Positions 1 to 11,583 of a DNA stretch of 64,000 bases are shown here, piece by piece. Source of the stretch: Turnera subulata (lineage: Eukaryota > Streptophyta > Magnoliopsida > Malpighiales > Passifloraceae); the NCBI GenBank assembly GCA_028386065.3, contig JAKUCV010003316.1, positions 53,135 to 117,134 of the forward strand, read 5' to 3'. A model generated the notes under the pieces. It had not been told where the DNA came from. It ran no database searches and worked only from the letters and a program-made list of their open reading frames with translations. Position 1 is the stretch's first letter. Each line of letters opens with the position of its first letter. The translations under genes and the position numbers were made by a program.

Positions 1-251
1 ACAAATTTTTGTCTAATTTGAAAGCGGATTACGTTTATTTCAAAGGTTTTTTTTGTTGAATTAGAGGGCGGATTATATTTACTTTAAAGGTTTTCCTTAA
101 ATTTGCAAGGCTAGAGCGTAATGAATTTGGAAGAACGAGCTTTTCCATTAAACAATGAGATAATCAAACCCTTTATGAGCCTTTTTTATTTAAAAGAATG
201 CATATTATACTTGGCGACATGGATAAATAAATTTATGATGATAAATATGAG

Positions 252-371
252 AGGTGCGATCATACCAGCACTAATGCACCGAATCCCATCAGAACTTCGA
301 AGCTAAACGTGCTTGGACGGGAGTAGTACTAGGATGGGTGACCTTTTGGGAAGTCCTCGTGTTGCACGCCT
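252..371 (+). rRNA. 5S rRNA copy 1 (class A), diverged
   Basis: Starts AGGTGCG instead of GGGTGCG; box A reads GAAGCTAAACG and the intermediate element GGACGGGAG; end GCACGCCT. Box C core intact. Confidence 0.85.
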
Positions 372-669
372 CTTTTTGCTCCCTCCCCTAGGCAACTTGG
401 AACGGTTACATTTATTTCAACGGCTTCTGTCCAATTCGAGGGCGGATTATGTTTATTCTAAAGGATTTTTTTTTTTTGAATTTAAGGACAAATTATATTT
501 ACTTTAAAAATTTTCCTTAAATTTGCGAGGCTAGAGCGAAATGAATTTGGAAGAACGAGCTTCTCTAGTAAAGAGGAAGCTAATCAAACCCTTTATAACC
601 TCTTTTATTTAGAAGAAATCAAATTATACTTGGCGGCTAGGATAAATAAATTGATGATGATGGATATGA
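372..669 (+). repeat. Representative 5S spacer with two internal sub-repeats
   Basis: All spacers share this plan: T run, a GC-richer block containing GGCAACTTGGAACGG, two copies of a roughly 50-bp sub-repeat containing GAGGGCGGATTATATTTA followed by a T tract, then a conserved block ending in the TATA-like motif. The short spacer between copies 22 and 23 (9130-9382) lacks the first sub-repeat, which explains its 373-bp step. Open frames across these spacers are chance products of the repeat. Confidence 0.8.
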
Positions 670-787
670 GTGCGATCATACCAGCACTAATGCACCGGAT
701 CCCATCAGAACTCCGAAGATAAACGTGCTTGGGCGAGAGTAGTACTAGGATGGGTGACCTCCTGGGAAGTCCTCGTGTTGCACCCCT
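670..787 (+). rRNA. 5S rRNA copy 2 (class B), 118 bp
   Basis: Lacks the first two bases of the gene together with the -1 C. Box A reads GAAGATAAACG; the rest follows the plant consensus closely, including the GTTGCACCCCT end. Confidence 0.85.
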
Positions 788-1085
788 CTTTTTGCTCCCA
801 CCCCTCGGCAACTTCGAACGGTTACATTTATTTCAACGGCTTTTTGTCAATTAGAGGGCAGACTATATTTATTTTAAAGGTTTTTCCATTGAATTTGAGG
901 GCAGATTATATTTACTTTAAAGGTTTTACTCAAATTTGAGAGCCTAGAGCAAAACGATTTTGGAAGAACGAGCTTTTCCATTAAAAAGAAAGATAATCAA
1001 ACACTTTATGAGCCACTTTTGATTTAGAAGAAATCCAATTATACCTAGCGACTTGGAAAAATAAATTTATGATGATGGATATGAC

Positions 1086-1205
1086 GGGTGCGCTCATACC
1101 AGCTCTAGTGCACCAGATCCCAACAGAACTCCGAAGTGAAATGTGCTTGCGTGAGAGTAGTACTAGGACGGGTGACCTCCTGGGAAGTCCTCCTGTTGCA
1201 GCTCT
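1086..1205 (+). rRNA. 5S rRNA copy 3 (class C), diverged
   Basis: GCGCTCAT near the start, CCAACAG for CCATCAG, box A GTGAAATGTGC, TTGCGTGAG in the intermediate element, box C GGACGGGTG, end GCAGCTCT that no longer pairs with the 5' end. Confidence 0.82.
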
Positions 1206-1505
1206 CTTTTTGCTCCTGCCACTCGGCAACTTGGAACGGTTACAATTATTTCAACGGCTTTTTGTCCAATTCGAGGGCGGATTATATTTGTTTTAAAGGT
1301 TTTTTTTTTTTGAATTTGAGGGCGGATTATATTTACCTCAAGGAATTTCCTCAAACTTGCGAGTCTAAAGCAAACTGAATTTGGAAGAACGGGCTTTTCC
1401 ATTAAAAAAAATGATAATCAAACCCCTTATGAGCCTATTTTATTTAGAAGAAATCCAATTATACTTGGTGACTTGGATAAATAAATTTATGGTGATGGAT
1501 ATGAC

Positions 1506-1625
1506 GGGTGCGATCATACCAGCGCTAACGAACAGGATCCCATCAGAACTCGGAAGTGAAACGTACTTGGGCAAGAGTAGTTCTAGGATGGGAGACCTCC
1601 TAGGAAGTCCTCTTGTTACACCCCT
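1506..1625 (+). rRNA. 5S rRNA copy 4 (class D)
   Basis: AACGAACAGG in the helix region, box A GTGAAACGTAC, GGGCAAGAG, box C GGATGGGAGACC (changed base), end TTACACCCCT. Confidence 0.82.
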
Positions 1626-1921
1626 CTTTTTGCTCCCGCCCCTCGGCAACTTGGAAAGGTCACATTTATTTCAACAGCTTTTTGTCCAATTCGAGGACGG
1701 ATTATATTTATTTTAAAGGTTTTTTTTTAATTTGAGTGCGGATTATATTTACTTTAAAGGTTTTCCTCAAATTTGCGAGGCTAGAGCGAAATGAATTTGG
1801 AAGAACGAGCTTTTCCATTAGAAAAGAAGATATTCAAACCCTTTATGAGCCTCTTTTATTTAGAAGAAATCCAATTATACTTGGCGACTTGGATAAATAA
1901 ATTTATGATGATGGATAAGAC

Positions 1922-2041
1922 GGGTGCGATCATACCAGCACTAATGCACTGGATCCCATCAGAACTCCGCAGTGAAACATGCTTGGGCGAGAGTACTACT
2001 AGGATTGGTGACCTTCTGGGAAGTCCTCGTGTTCCAACCCT
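1922..2041 (+). rRNA. 5S rRNA copy 5 (class E)
   Basis: Box A CGCAGTGAAACATGC; ACTACTAGG; box C GGATTGGTGACC; end TTCCAACCCT. The spacer T run after it is seven bases. Confidence 0.82.
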
Positions 2042-2338
2042 TTTTTTGGTCCCGCCCCTAGGCAACTTGGAACGGTTACATTTATTTCAACGGCTTTTTG
2101 TCAAATTCAAGGGCGGAATATATTTATTTTAAATGTTTTTTTTTTGAATTTGTGGGCAGATTATATTTAATTTAAAGGTTTTCCTCAAATTTGCGAGCCT
2201 AGAGCGAAGTGAATTTTGAAGAATGAGCTTTTCCATTAAAAAATAGATAATCAAACCCTTTATGAGCTTCTTTTATTTAGAGCAAATCAAATTATACTTG
2301 GCGACTTGGATAAATAATTTTATGATGATGGATATGAC

Positions 2339-2458
2339 GGGTGCGATCATACAAGCGCTAATGCACCGGATCCCATCAGAACTCCGAAGCTAAACGTGCT
2401 TGGGCGGGAGTAGTACTAGGATGGGTGACCTTTTGGGAAGTCCTCGTGTTGCACACCT
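2339..2458 (+). rRNA. 5S rRNA copy 6 (class A)
   Basis: ATACAAGCGC near the start, box A GAAGCTAAACG, GGGCGGGAG, box C with CCTTTTGGG, end GCACACCT. It opens the second five-unit block. Confidence 0.85.
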
Positions 2459-2757
2459 CTTTTTGCTCCCTCCCCTACGCAACTTGGAACGGTTACATTT
2501 ATTTCAACAGCTTATGTCCAATTCGAGGGCGGATTATATTTATTCTAAAGGATTTTTTTTTTTGAATTTGAGGAAAAATTATATTTACTTTAAAAATTTT
2601 TCTCAAATTTGCGAGGCTAGATCAAAATGAACTTGGAAGAACGAGCTTCTCTAGTAAATAGGAAGCTAATCAAACCCTTTGTAAGCCTCATTTATTTAGA
2701 AGAAATCAAATTATACTTGGCGGCTAGGATAAATAAATTGATGATGATGGATATGAC

Positions 2758-2877
2758 GGGTGCGATCATACCAGCACTAATGCACCGGATCCCATCAGAA
2801 CTTTGAAGAAAAACGTGCTTGGGCGAGAGTAGTACTAGGATGGGTGACCTCCTGGGAAGTCCTCGTGTTCCACCCCT
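2758..2877 (+). rRNA. 5S rRNA copy 7 (class B)
   Basis: Box A damaged to GAAGAAAAACG, with CTTTG for CTCCG before it; end TTCCACCCCT. Confidence 0.83.
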
Positions 2878-3175
2878 CTTTTTGCTCCCACCCCTCGGCA
2901 ACTTGGAACGGTTACATTTATTTCAACGGCTTTTTGTCAATTAGAGGCAGACTATATTTTTTTAAAAAGATTTTTCCTTTGAATTTGAGGGCAGATTATA
3001 TTTACTTTAAAGGTTTTACTCAAATTTGAGAGCCAAGAGCAAAACGATTTTGGAAGAACGAGCTTTTCCATTAAAAATGAAGATAATCAAACACTTTGTG
3101 AGCCTCTTTTGATTTAGAAGAAATCCAATTATACCTGGCGACTTGAATAAATAAATTTATGATGATGGATATGAC

Positions 3176-3295
3176 GGGTGCGCTCATACCAGCACTAATG
3201 CGCCGGATCCCAACAGAACTTCGAAGTGAAATGTGCTTGGGCGAGAGTAGTACTAGGACGGGTGACCTCCTGGGAAGTCCTCATGTTGCAGCTCT
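3176..3295 (+). rRNA. 5S rRNA copy 8 (class C)
   Basis: Same GCGCTCAT, GGACGGGTG and GCAGCTCT marks as copy 3, but with an unaltered GGGCGAGAG element; CATGTTG near the end. Confidence 0.83.
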
Positions 3296-3594
3296 ATTTT
3301 TGCTCCTGCCACTCGGCAACTTGGAACGGTTACATTTTTTTCAACGGATTTTTGTCCAATTCGAGGGCGGATTATATTTGTTTTAAAGGTTTTTTTTTTT
3401 GAATTTTAGGGCGGATTATATTTACCTCAAGGAATTTCCTCAAACTTGCGAGGCTAGAGCGAAATAAATTTGGAAGAACGAGCTTTTCCATTAAAAAAGA
3501 TGATAATCAAACCCTTTATGAGCCTATTTTATTTAGAAGAAATCCAATTATACTTGGTGACTTGGATAAATAAATTTATGATGATGGATATGAC

Positions 3595-3713
3595 GGGTGC
3601 GATCATACCAGCGCTAACGAACAGGATCCCATCAAAACTCGAAGTGAAACGTACTTGGGCGAGAGTAGTTCTAGGATGGGTGACCTCCTAGGAAGTCCTC
3701 GTGTTACACCCCT
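3595..3713 (+). rRNA. 5S rRNA copy 9 (class D), 119 bp
   Basis: One base is missing before box A (ACTCGAAGTG) and CATCAAAAC replaces CATCAGAAC; TTCTAGG and the ACACCCCT end mark the class. Confidence 0.83.
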
Positions 3714-4010
3714 CTTTTTGCTCTCGCCCCTCGGCAACTTGGAAAGGTTACATTTATTTCAACGGCTTTTTGTCCAATTCGAGGGCGGATTACATTTATT
3801 TTAAATTTTATTTTTTTAATTTGAGTGCGGATTATATTTAGTTTAAAGGTTTTCCTCAAATTTGCGAGGCTAGAGCGAAATGAATTTGGAAGAACGAGCT
3901 TTTCCATTAGAAAAGAAGATAATCAAACCCTTTATGAGCCTCTTTTATTTAGAAGAAATCCAATTATACTTGGCGACTTGGATAAACAAATTTATGATGA
4001 TGGATAAGAC

Positions 4011-4130
4011 GGGTGCGATCATACCAGCACTAATGCACTGGATCCCATCAGAACTCCGCAGTGAAACATGCTTGGGCGAGAGTACTACTAGGATTGGTGA
4101 CATTCTGGGAAGTCCTCGTGTTCCACCCCT
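4011..4130 (+). rRNA. 5S rRNA copy 10 (class E)
   Basis: Near-twin of copy 5: CGCAGTGAAACATGC, GGATTGGTGAC, with CATTCTGGG downstream; end TTCCACCCCT. Confidence 0.83.
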
Positions 4131-4425
4131 CTTTTTGGTCCCGCCCCTAGGCAACTTGTAAAGGTTACATTTATATCAACGGCTTTTTGTCAAATTCAAG
4201 GGCGGAATATATTTATTTTAAATGTTTTTTTTGAATTTGTGGGCAGATTATATTTAATTTAAAGGTTTTCCTCAAATTTGCGAGCCTAGAGCGAAGTGAA
4301 TTTTGAAGAATGAGCTTTTCCATTAAAAAATAGATAATCAAACCCTTTATGAGCCTCTTTTATTTAGAGCAAATCAAATTATACTTGGCGACTTAGATAA
4401 ATAATTTTATGATGGTGGATATGAC

Positions 4426-4545
4426 GGTTGCGATCATACAAGCACTAATGCACCGGATCCCATCAGAACTCCGAAGCTAAACGTGCTTGGGCGGGAGTAG
4501 TACTAGGATGGGTGACCTTTTGGGAAGTCCTCGTGTTGCACACCT
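4426..4545 (+). rRNA. 5S rRNA copy 11 (class A)
   Basis: Starts GGTTGCG; otherwise as copy 6, including the GGGCGGGAG element and GCACACCT end. It opens the third five-unit block. Confidence 0.84.
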
Positions 4546-4845
4546 CTTTTTGCTCCCTCCCCTAGGCAACTTGGAACGGTTACATTTATTTCACCGGCTT
4601 CTGTCCAATTCGAGGGCGGATTATATTTATTCTAAAGGTTTTTTTTTTTTTGAATTTGAGGACAAATTATATTTACTTTAAAAATTTTCCTCAAATTTAC
4701 GAGGCTAGATCAAAATGAATTTGGAAGAACGAGCTTCTCTAGTAAAGAGGAAGCTAATCAAACCCTTTATGAGCCTCATTTATTTAAAAGAAATCCAATT
4801 ATACTTGGCGGCTAGGATGAATTAATTGATGATGATGGATATGAC

Positions 4846-4965
4846 GGGTGCGATCATGCCAGCACTAATGCACCGGATCCCATTAGAACTCCGAAGATAA
4901 ACGTGCTTGGGCGAGAGTAGTACTAGGATGGGTGACCTCCTGGGAAGTCCTCGTGTTGCACCCCT
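4846..4965 (+). rRNA. 5S rRNA copy 12 (class B)
   Basis: ATGCCAGCAC near the start, CCATTAG for CCATCAG, box A GAAGATAAACG; 3' half matches the consensus. The upstream TATA-like site is altered (ATTAATTG). Confidence 0.84.
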
Positions 4966-5263
4966 CTTTTTGCTCCCACCCCTCGGCAACTTGGAACGGT
5001 TACATTTATTTCAACGGCTTTTTGTCAATTAGAGGGCAGAGTATATTTATTTTAAAGGTTTTTCCTTTGAATTTGAGGGTGGATTATATTTACTTTAAAG
5101 GTTTTCCTCAAATTTGAGAGCCTAGAGCGAAACGATTTTCGAAGAACGAGTTTTTCCATTAAAAAAGAAGATAATCAAACACTTTATGAGCCTTTTTTGA
5201 TTTAGAAGAAATCCAATTATCCTTGGCGACTTGGATAAATAAATTTATGATGATGGATATGAC

Positions 5264-5383
5264 GGGTGCGCTCATACCAGCACTAATGCAATGGATCCCA
5301 ACAGAACTCCGAAGTGAAATGTGCTTGGGCGAGAGTAGTACTAGGACGGGTGACCTCCTGGGAAGTCCTCGTGTTGCAGCTCT
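5264..5383 (+). rRNA. 5S rRNA copy 13 (class C)
   Basis: GCGCTCAT, ATGCAATGG, GTGAAATGTGC, GGACGGGTG and a GCAGCTCT end. Confidence 0.83.
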
Positions 5384-5681
5384 CTTTTTGCTCCTGCCAC
5401 TCGGCAACTTGGAACGGTTACATTTATTTCAACTTCTTTTTGTCCAATTCGAGGGGGGATTATATTTATTTTAAAGGTTTTTTTTTTGAATTTGAGGGCG
5501 GATTATATTTACCTCAAGGAATTTCCTCAAACTTGCGAGGCTAGAGAGAAATGAATTTGGAAGAACAAGCTTTTCCATTAAAAAAGATGATAATCAAACC
5601 CTTTATGAGCCTATTTTATTTAGAAGAATTCCAATTATACTTGGTGACTTGGATAAATAAATTTATGATGATGGATATGAT

Positions 5682-5801
5682 GGGTGCGATCACACCAGTG
5701 CTAACGAACAGGATCCCATCAGAACTCGGAAGTGAAACGTACTTGGGCGAGAGTAGTTCTAGGAAGGGTGACCTCCTAGGAAGTCCTCGTGTTACACCCC
5801 T
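5682..5801 (+). rRNA. 5S rRNA copy 14 (class D)
   Basis: -1 base is T instead of C; GATCACACCAGTGC near the start; box C GGAAGGGTGACC; TTACACCCCT end. Confidence 0.82.
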
Positions 5802-6098
5802 CTTTTTGCTCCCGCCCCTCGGCAACTTGGAAAGGTTACATTTATTTCAACGGCTTTTTGTCCAATTCGAGGGCGAATTATATTTATTTTAAAGGTTTTT
5901 TTTTTAATTTGAGGGCGGATTATATTTACTTTAAAGGTTTTCCTCAAATTTGCGAGGCTAGAGCGAAATGAATTTGGAAGAACGAGCTTTTCCACTAGAA
6001 AAGAAGATAATCAAACCCTTTACGAGCCTCTTTTATTTAGAAGAAATCCAATTATACTTGGCGACTTGGATAAATAAATTTATGATGATGGATAAGAC

Positions 6099-6218
6099 GG
6101 GTGAGATCATACCAGCACTAATGCGCTGGATCCCATCAGAACTCCGCAGTGAAACATGCTTGGGCGAGAGTACTACTAGGATTGGTGACCTTCTGGGAAG
6201 TCCTCGTGTTCCACCCCT
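6099..6218 (+). rRNA. 5S rRNA copy 15 (class E)
   Basis: GGGTGAGATC start, ATGCGCTGG, CGCAGTGAAACATGC, GGATTGGTGACC. Last copy of the five-unit domain. Confidence 0.83.
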
Positions 6219-6515
6219 CTTTTTGGTCCCGCCCCTAGGCAACTTGGAACGGTTACATTTATTTCAACGGTGTTTTGTCAAATTGAAGGGCGCAATATAT
6301 TTATTTTAAATTTTTTTTTTTTGAATTTGTGGGCAGATTATATTTAATTTAAAGGTTTTCCTCAAATTTGCGAGCCTAGAGCGAAATGAATTTTGAAGAA
6401 TGAATTTTTCCATTAAAAAATAGATAATCAAACCCTTTATGAGCCTCTTTTCTTTAGAGCAAATCAAATTATACTTGGCGACTTGGATAAATAATTTTAT
6501 GATGCTGGATATGAC

Positions 6516-6635
6516 GGGTGCGATCATACAAGCACTAATGCACCGGATCCCATCAGAACTCCGAAATGAAATGTGCTTGGGTGAGAGTAGTACTAGGATG
6601 GGTGACCTCCTAGGAAGTCCTCGTGTTGCAGCCCG
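6516..6635 (+). rRNA. 5S rRNA copy 16 (class F)
   Basis: ATACAAGCAC, box A GAAATGAAATG, GGGTGAGAG; end GCAGCCCG. First copy of the four-unit domain. Confidence 0.84.
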
Positions 6636-6928
6636 CTTTTTGCTCCCACCCCTCGGCAACTTGGAACGGATACATTTATTTCAACGACTTTTCGTCCAAT
6701 TTGAGGGCGGATTATATTTATTTTAACGGTTTTTTTTTTACTTGGGCGGATTATATTTACTGCAAAGGTTTTCCTCAAATTTGTGAGGCTAGAGCGAAAC
6801 GAATTTGGAAGAACGAGCTTTTCCACTAAAAAAGAAGATAATCAAACCCTTTATGAGCCTCCATTATTTAGAAGAAATCAATTATACTTGGCGACTTGGA
6901 TAAATAAATTTATGATGATGGATATGAC

Positions 6929-7048
6929 GGGTGCGATCATACCAGCACTAATGCATCGGATCCCGTCAGAACTCCTAAGTTAACAATGCCTGGGCGAGAG
7001 TAGAACTAGGATGGGTGACCTCCTGGGAAGTCCTCGTGTTGCACGCCT
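6929..7048 (+). rRNA. 5S rRNA copy 17 (class G)
   Basis: GCATCGGATCCCGTC, CCTAAGTTAACAATGCC in the box A region, AGTAGAACTAGG, end GCACGCCT. Confidence 0.82.
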
Positions 7049-7344
7049 CTTTTTGCTCCCACCCTTAAGCAACTTGGAACGGTTACATTTATTTCAACAG
7101 CTTCTGTCCAATTCGAGGGCGGATTATATTTATTTTAAAGGTTTTTTTATGAATTTGAGGGCGGATTATATTTACTGCAAAGCTTTTCCTCAAATTTGAG
7201 AGGCTGGAGCGAAATGAATTTGGAAGAACGAGCTTTTCCATTAAAAAGGAAGACAATCAAACCCTTCATGAGCCTCTTTTATTTGGAAGAAATCCAATTA
7301 TGCTTGGTGACTTGGACAAGCAAATTTATGATGATGGATATGAC

Positions 7345-7464
7345 GGGTGCGATCATACCAGCACTAACGCACAGGATCCCATCAGAACTCCGAAGTTAAA
7401 CGTACTTGGGCGAGAGTAGTTCTAGGATGGGTGAGCTCATTGGAAGTCCTCGTGATACACCCCT
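7345..7464 (+). rRNA. 5S rRNA copy 18 (class D')
   Basis: Box A AAGTTAAACGTAC; box C GGATGGGTGAGC with CATTGG; CGTGATACACCCCT end. Confidence 0.82.
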
Positions 7465-7758
7465 TTTAGCTCCCGCTCCTTGGCAACTTGGAACGGTTAC
7501 ATTTATTTCAACGGGTTTTTGTCCAATTCGAGGCCGGATTATATTTATTTTAAAGGGTTTTTTTGAATTTGTGGGCGGATTATATTTACTTTTAAGGTTT
7601 TCCTCAAATTTACGATGCTAAAGCGAAATGAATTTGGAAGAACGAGCTTTTCCGTTAGAAAAGAAGATAATCAAACCCTTTATGAGCCTTTTTTATTTAG
7701 AAGAAATCCAATTATACTTGGCAACTTGGATAAATAAATTTATGATGATGGATATGAC

Positions 7759-7878
7759 GGGTGCGATCATACCAGCACTAATGCACAGGTTCCCATCAGA
7801 TTACCGCAGTGAAACGTGCTTGCGCGAGAGTACTACTAGGATGGGTGACCTTCTGGGAAGTCCTCATGGTGCACCCCT
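7759..7878 (+). rRNA. 5S rRNA copy 19 (class E)
   Basis: GGTTCCCATCAGATTACC is an unusually damaged central region; box A CGCAGTGAAACGTGC; CTTGCGCGAG; end GGTGCACCCCT. Confidence 0.8.
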
Positions 7879-8174
7879 CTATTTGGTCCCACCCCTAGGC
7901 AACTTGGAACGGTTACATTTATTTCAACGGCTTTTTGTCAAATTCAAGGGCGGATTACATTTATTTTAAAGGTTTTTTTTGAATTTGTGGGCGGATTATA
8001 TTTAATTTAAAGGTTTTCCTCAAATTTGCGAGCCTGGAGCGAAATGAATTTGGAAGAATAAGCTTTTCCAATAAAAAGGAAGAAAATCAAACCCTTTATG
8101 AGCCTCTTTTATTTAGAGAAAATCAAATTATACTTGGCGACTTGGATAAATAATTTAATGATGGTGGATATGAC

Positions 8175-8295
8175 AGGTGCGATCATACAAGCACTAATGC
8201 ACCGGATCCCATCAGAACTCCGAAATGAAATGTGCTTGGGCGAGAGTAGTACTAGGATGGGTGACTTCCTAGGAAGTCCTCATGTTGCACCCCCT
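8175..8295 (+). rRNA. 5S rRNA copy 20 (class F), 121 bp
   Basis: AGGTGCG start, GAAATGAAATG box A, box C followed by TTCCTAGG, and one extra C in the end (GCACCCCCT). Confidence 0.82.
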
Positions 8296-8594
8296 CTTTT
8301 TGCTCCCACCCCTCGGCAACTTGGAACGGTTACATTTATTTCAACGACTTTTTTTCCAATTCAAGGGCGGAATATATTTATTTTAAAGATTTTTTTTTTT
8401 GAATTTAAGGGCGGATTATATTTACTGCAAAGGTTTTCCTCAAATTTGCGAGGCTAGAGCGAAATGAATTTGGAAGAACGAGCTTTTCCATTAAAAAAGA
8501 AGATAATAAAACCCTTTATGAGCATCTTTTATTTAGAAGAAATCCAATTATACTTGGCGACTTGGATAAATAAATTTATGATGATGGATATGAC

Positions 8595-8714
8595 AGGTGC
8601 GATCATACCAGCACTAATGCATCGGATCCCATCAGAACTCCGAAGTTAACAATGCTTGGGCGAGAGTAGTACTAGGATCGGTGACCTCATGAGAAGTCCT
8701 CGTGTTGCATCCTT
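8595..8714 (+). rRNA. 5S rRNA copy 21 (class G)
   Basis: AGGTGCG start, GCATCGG, GTTAACAATGC, box C GGATCGGTGACC with CATGAG; end GCATCCTT. Confidence 0.81.
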
Positions 8715-9009
8715 CTTTTCGCTCTCGCCCCTCGGCAACTTGGAACGGTTACATTTTCTTCAACGGCTTTTTGTCCAGTTCGAGGGCGGATTATATTTAT
8801 TATAAAGGTTTTTTTGAATATGAGGGCGGATTATATTTACCTAAAAGACTTTCCTCAAATTTGCGAGGCTAGAGCGAAATGAATTTGGAAGAACGAGCTT
8901 TTCCATTAGAAAGGAAGATAATCAAACCCTTTATGAGCCTCTTTTATTTGGAAGAAATCCAATTATACTTGGTGACTGGGATAAATAAATTTATGATGAT
9001 GGATATGAC

Positions 9010-9129
9010 GGGTTCGATCATACCAGCACTAACGCACAGGATCCCATTAGAACTCCAAAGTTAAACGTACTTGGGCGAGAGTAGTTCTAGGATGGGTGAC
9101 CTCCTGGGAAGTCCTCATGTTACACCCCT
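9010..9129 (+). rRNA. 5S rRNA copy 22 (class D')
   Basis: GGGTTCGATC start, CCATTAG, CCAAAGTTAAACGTAC. It is followed by the shortened spacer that lacks one sub-repeat. Confidence 0.82.
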
Positions 9130-9382
9130 CCTTTTACTCACGCCCCTCGGCAAGTTGGAAATGCTACATTTATTTCAAGATTTTTTTTGAATTTGAGGGT
9201 GGATTTTAGATACTTTAAAGGTTTTCCTCAAATTTGCGAGGCTAGACAGAAATGAATTTGGAAGAACGAGCTTTTCCATTAGAGAAGAAGAAAATCAAAC
9301 CCTTTATGAGCCTCTTTTATTTTGAAGAATTCCAATTATACCTGGCGACTTGGGGGAATATATTTATGATGATGAATATGAC

Positions 9383-9502
9383 GGGTGCGATCATACCAGC
9401 ACTAGTGCACTAGATCCCATCAGAACTCCGCAGTGAAACGTGCTTGGGCGAGAGTACTACTAGGATGGGTGACCTTCTGGGAAGTCCTCATGTTGCACCC
9501 CT
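9383..9502 (+). rRNA. 5S rRNA copy 23 (class E)
   Basis: GTGCACTAGATCCC, CGCAGTGAAACGTGC, ACTACTAGG, CATGTTGCACCCCT. The upstream region is altered (GGGGGAATATAT in place of GGATAAATAAAT). Confidence 0.82.
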
Positions 9503-9796
9503 CTTTTTGGTCCCTCCCCTAGGCAACTTGGAACGGTTACATTTATTTCAACGGCTTTTTGTCAAATTCAAGGACGGATTATATTTATTTTAAAGGTTTT
9601 TTTGAAATTGTGGGCGGATTATATTTAATTTAAAGGTTTTCCTCAAATTTGCGAGCCTTGAGCGAAATGAATTTGGAAGAATGAGGTTTTCCATTAAAAA
9701 AGTAGAAAATCAAACCCTTTATGAGCCTCTTTTATTTAGAGAAAATCAATGGTACTTGGCGACTTAGATAAATAGTTTAGTGATGATGGATATGAC

Positions 9797-9916
9797 GGGT
9801 GCGATCATACAAGCACTAATGCACCGGATCCCATCAGAACTCCGAAATGAATTCTGACTTGGCGAGAGTAGTACTAGGATGGGTGACCTTCTAGGAAGTC
9901 CTCGTGTTGCACCCCT
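9797..9916 (+). rRNA. 5S rRNA copy 24 (class F)
   Basis: Box A region heavily changed (GAAATGAATTCTGACTTGGCG); box C intact; GCACCCCT end followed by a long T run. Confidence 0.8.
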
Positions 9917-10210
9917 TTTTTTGTTCCCACCCCTCGGCAACCTGGAATGGTTACACTTATTTCAACAACTTTTTGTCCAATTCGAGGGCGGATTATATTT
10001 ATTTTAAAGATTTTTTTAATTTAATGGCGGATTATATTTTCTGCGATGGTTTTCCTCAAATTTGCGACGCTAGAGCGAAACGAATTTGGAAGAACGAGCT
10101 TTTCCATTAAAAAAGAATATAATCAAACCCTTTATAAGCCTCTTTTATTTAGAAGAAATCCAATTATACTTGGCGACTTGGATAAATAAATTTATGATGA
10201 TGGATATGAC

Positions 10211-10330
10211 GGGTGCGATCATACCAGCACTAATGCATCGGATCCCATCAGAACTTCGAAGTTAACATTGCTTGGGTGAGAGTAGTTCTAGGATGGGTGA
10301 CCTCATGGGAAGTCCTCGTGTTGCACCCCA
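10211..10330 (+). rRNA. 5S rRNA copy 25 (class G)
   Basis: GCATCGG, GTTAACATTGC, GGGTGAGAGTAGTTC, CATGGG after box C; end GCACCCCA followed by CTTTTCGCTC. Confidence 0.82.
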
Positions 10331-10628
10331 CTTTTCGCTCCCACCCCTCGGCAACCTGGAATGGTTACACTTATTTCAACAACTTTTTGTCCAATTCGAG
10401 GGCGGATTATATTTATTTTAAAGTTTTTTTTTTTGAATTTGAGGGCGGATTATATTTACCTAAAAACTTTTCCTCAAATTTGCAAGGCTAGAGCGAAATG
10501 AATTTGGAAGAACGAGCTTTTCCATTAAAAAGGAAGATAATCAAACCCTTTGTGAGCCTCTTTTATTTGGAGGAAATCCAATTATACTTGGTGACTTGGA
10601 TAAATAAATTTATGATGATGGATATGAC

Positions 10629-10748
10629 GGGCGCGATCATACCAGCACTAACGCACAGTATCCCATCAGAACTCCGAAGTTAAACGCACTTGGACGAGAG
10701 TAGTTTTAGGATGGGTGACCTCCTGGCTTGTCCTCGTGTTACACCCCT
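10629..10748 (+). rRNA. 5S rRNA copy 26 (class D')
   Basis: GGGCGCGATC start, CACAGTATCCC, GTTAAACGCAC, GGACGAGAG, and CTGGCTTGTCC in place of CTGGGAAGTCC. Confidence 0.81.
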
Positions 10749-11046
10749 CCTTTTGCTCCCGCCCCTCGGCAACTTGGAACGGTTACATTTATTTCAACAG
10801 GTTTTTGTCCAATTCGAGTGCGGATTACACTTATTTTAAAGGTTTTTTTTTTTAATTTGAGGGCGGATTTTAGTTACTTTAAAGGTTTTGCACAAATTTG
10901 CGAGGCTACAGCGAAATAAATTTGGAAAAACGAGCTTTTCCATTAGAAAAGAAGAAAATCAAACCCTTTATCAGCCTTTTTTATTTTGAAGAAATCCAAA
11001 TATACTTGGCGACTTGGAGAAATAAATTTATGATGATCAATATGAA

Positions 11047-11166
11047 GGGTGCGATCATACCAGCACTAATGCACCGGATCCCATCAGAACTCCGCAGTGA
11101 AACGTGCTTGGGCGAGAGTACTACTAGGATGGGTGACCTTCTGGGAAGTCCTCGTGTTGCACCCCT
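11047..11166 (+). rRNA. 5S rRNA copy 27 (class E)
   Basis: A at -1 instead of C. The gene is otherwise a clean E copy with CGCAGTGAAACGTGC and ACTACTAGG. Confidence 0.84.
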
Positions 11167-11463
11167 CTTTTTGGTCCCGCCCCTAGGCAACTTGGAACGG
11201 TTACATTTATTTCAACGGCTTTTTGTCAAATTCAAGGGCGGATCATATTTATTTTAAAGGTTTTTTTTATTGAATTTAGGGCGGATTATATTTACTGCAA
11301 TGGTTTTCCTCAAATTTGCGAGGCTAGAGCGAAACGAATTTGGAAGAACGAGGCTTTCCATTAAAAAAAACATAATCAAACCGTTTATGAGCCTCTTTTA
11401 TTTAGAAGAAATTCAATTATACTTGGCGACTTGGATAAATAAATTTATGATGATGGATATGAC

Positions 11464-11583
11464 GAGTGCGATCTTACCAGCACTAATGCATCGGATCCCA
11501 TCAGAAATCCGCAGTGAAACGTGCTTGGGCGAGAGTACTACTAGGATGGGTGACCTTCTGGGAAGTCCTCGTGTTGCACTCCT
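11464..11583 (+). rRNA. 5S rRNA copy 28 (G/E chimera)
   Basis: The 5' third carries the G mark GCATCGG; from box A onward it carries E marks (CGCAGTGAAAC, ACTACTAGG, CCTTCTGGG). The upstream spacer is of the kind that precedes G. This is what an exchange inside the gene would leave. Confidence 0.82.

Larger units (their letters stand above)
252..6515 (+). repeat. Higher-order repeat domain 1: three copies of a five-unit (A-B-C-D-E) block
   Basis: Copies 1-15 repeat in the order A, B, C, D, E three times (252-2338, 2339-4425, 4426-6515), period about 2.09 kb. Class marks: A has GAAGCTAAACG in box A; B has GAAGATAAACG; C has GCGCTCAT near the start, GGACGGGTG in box C and ends GCAGCTCT; D has AACGAACAGG, TTCTAGG and an ACACCCCT end; E has CGCAGTGAAAC and ACTACTAGG. 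The spacers share the same period, so the five-unit block was amplified as a whole. Confidence 0.88.
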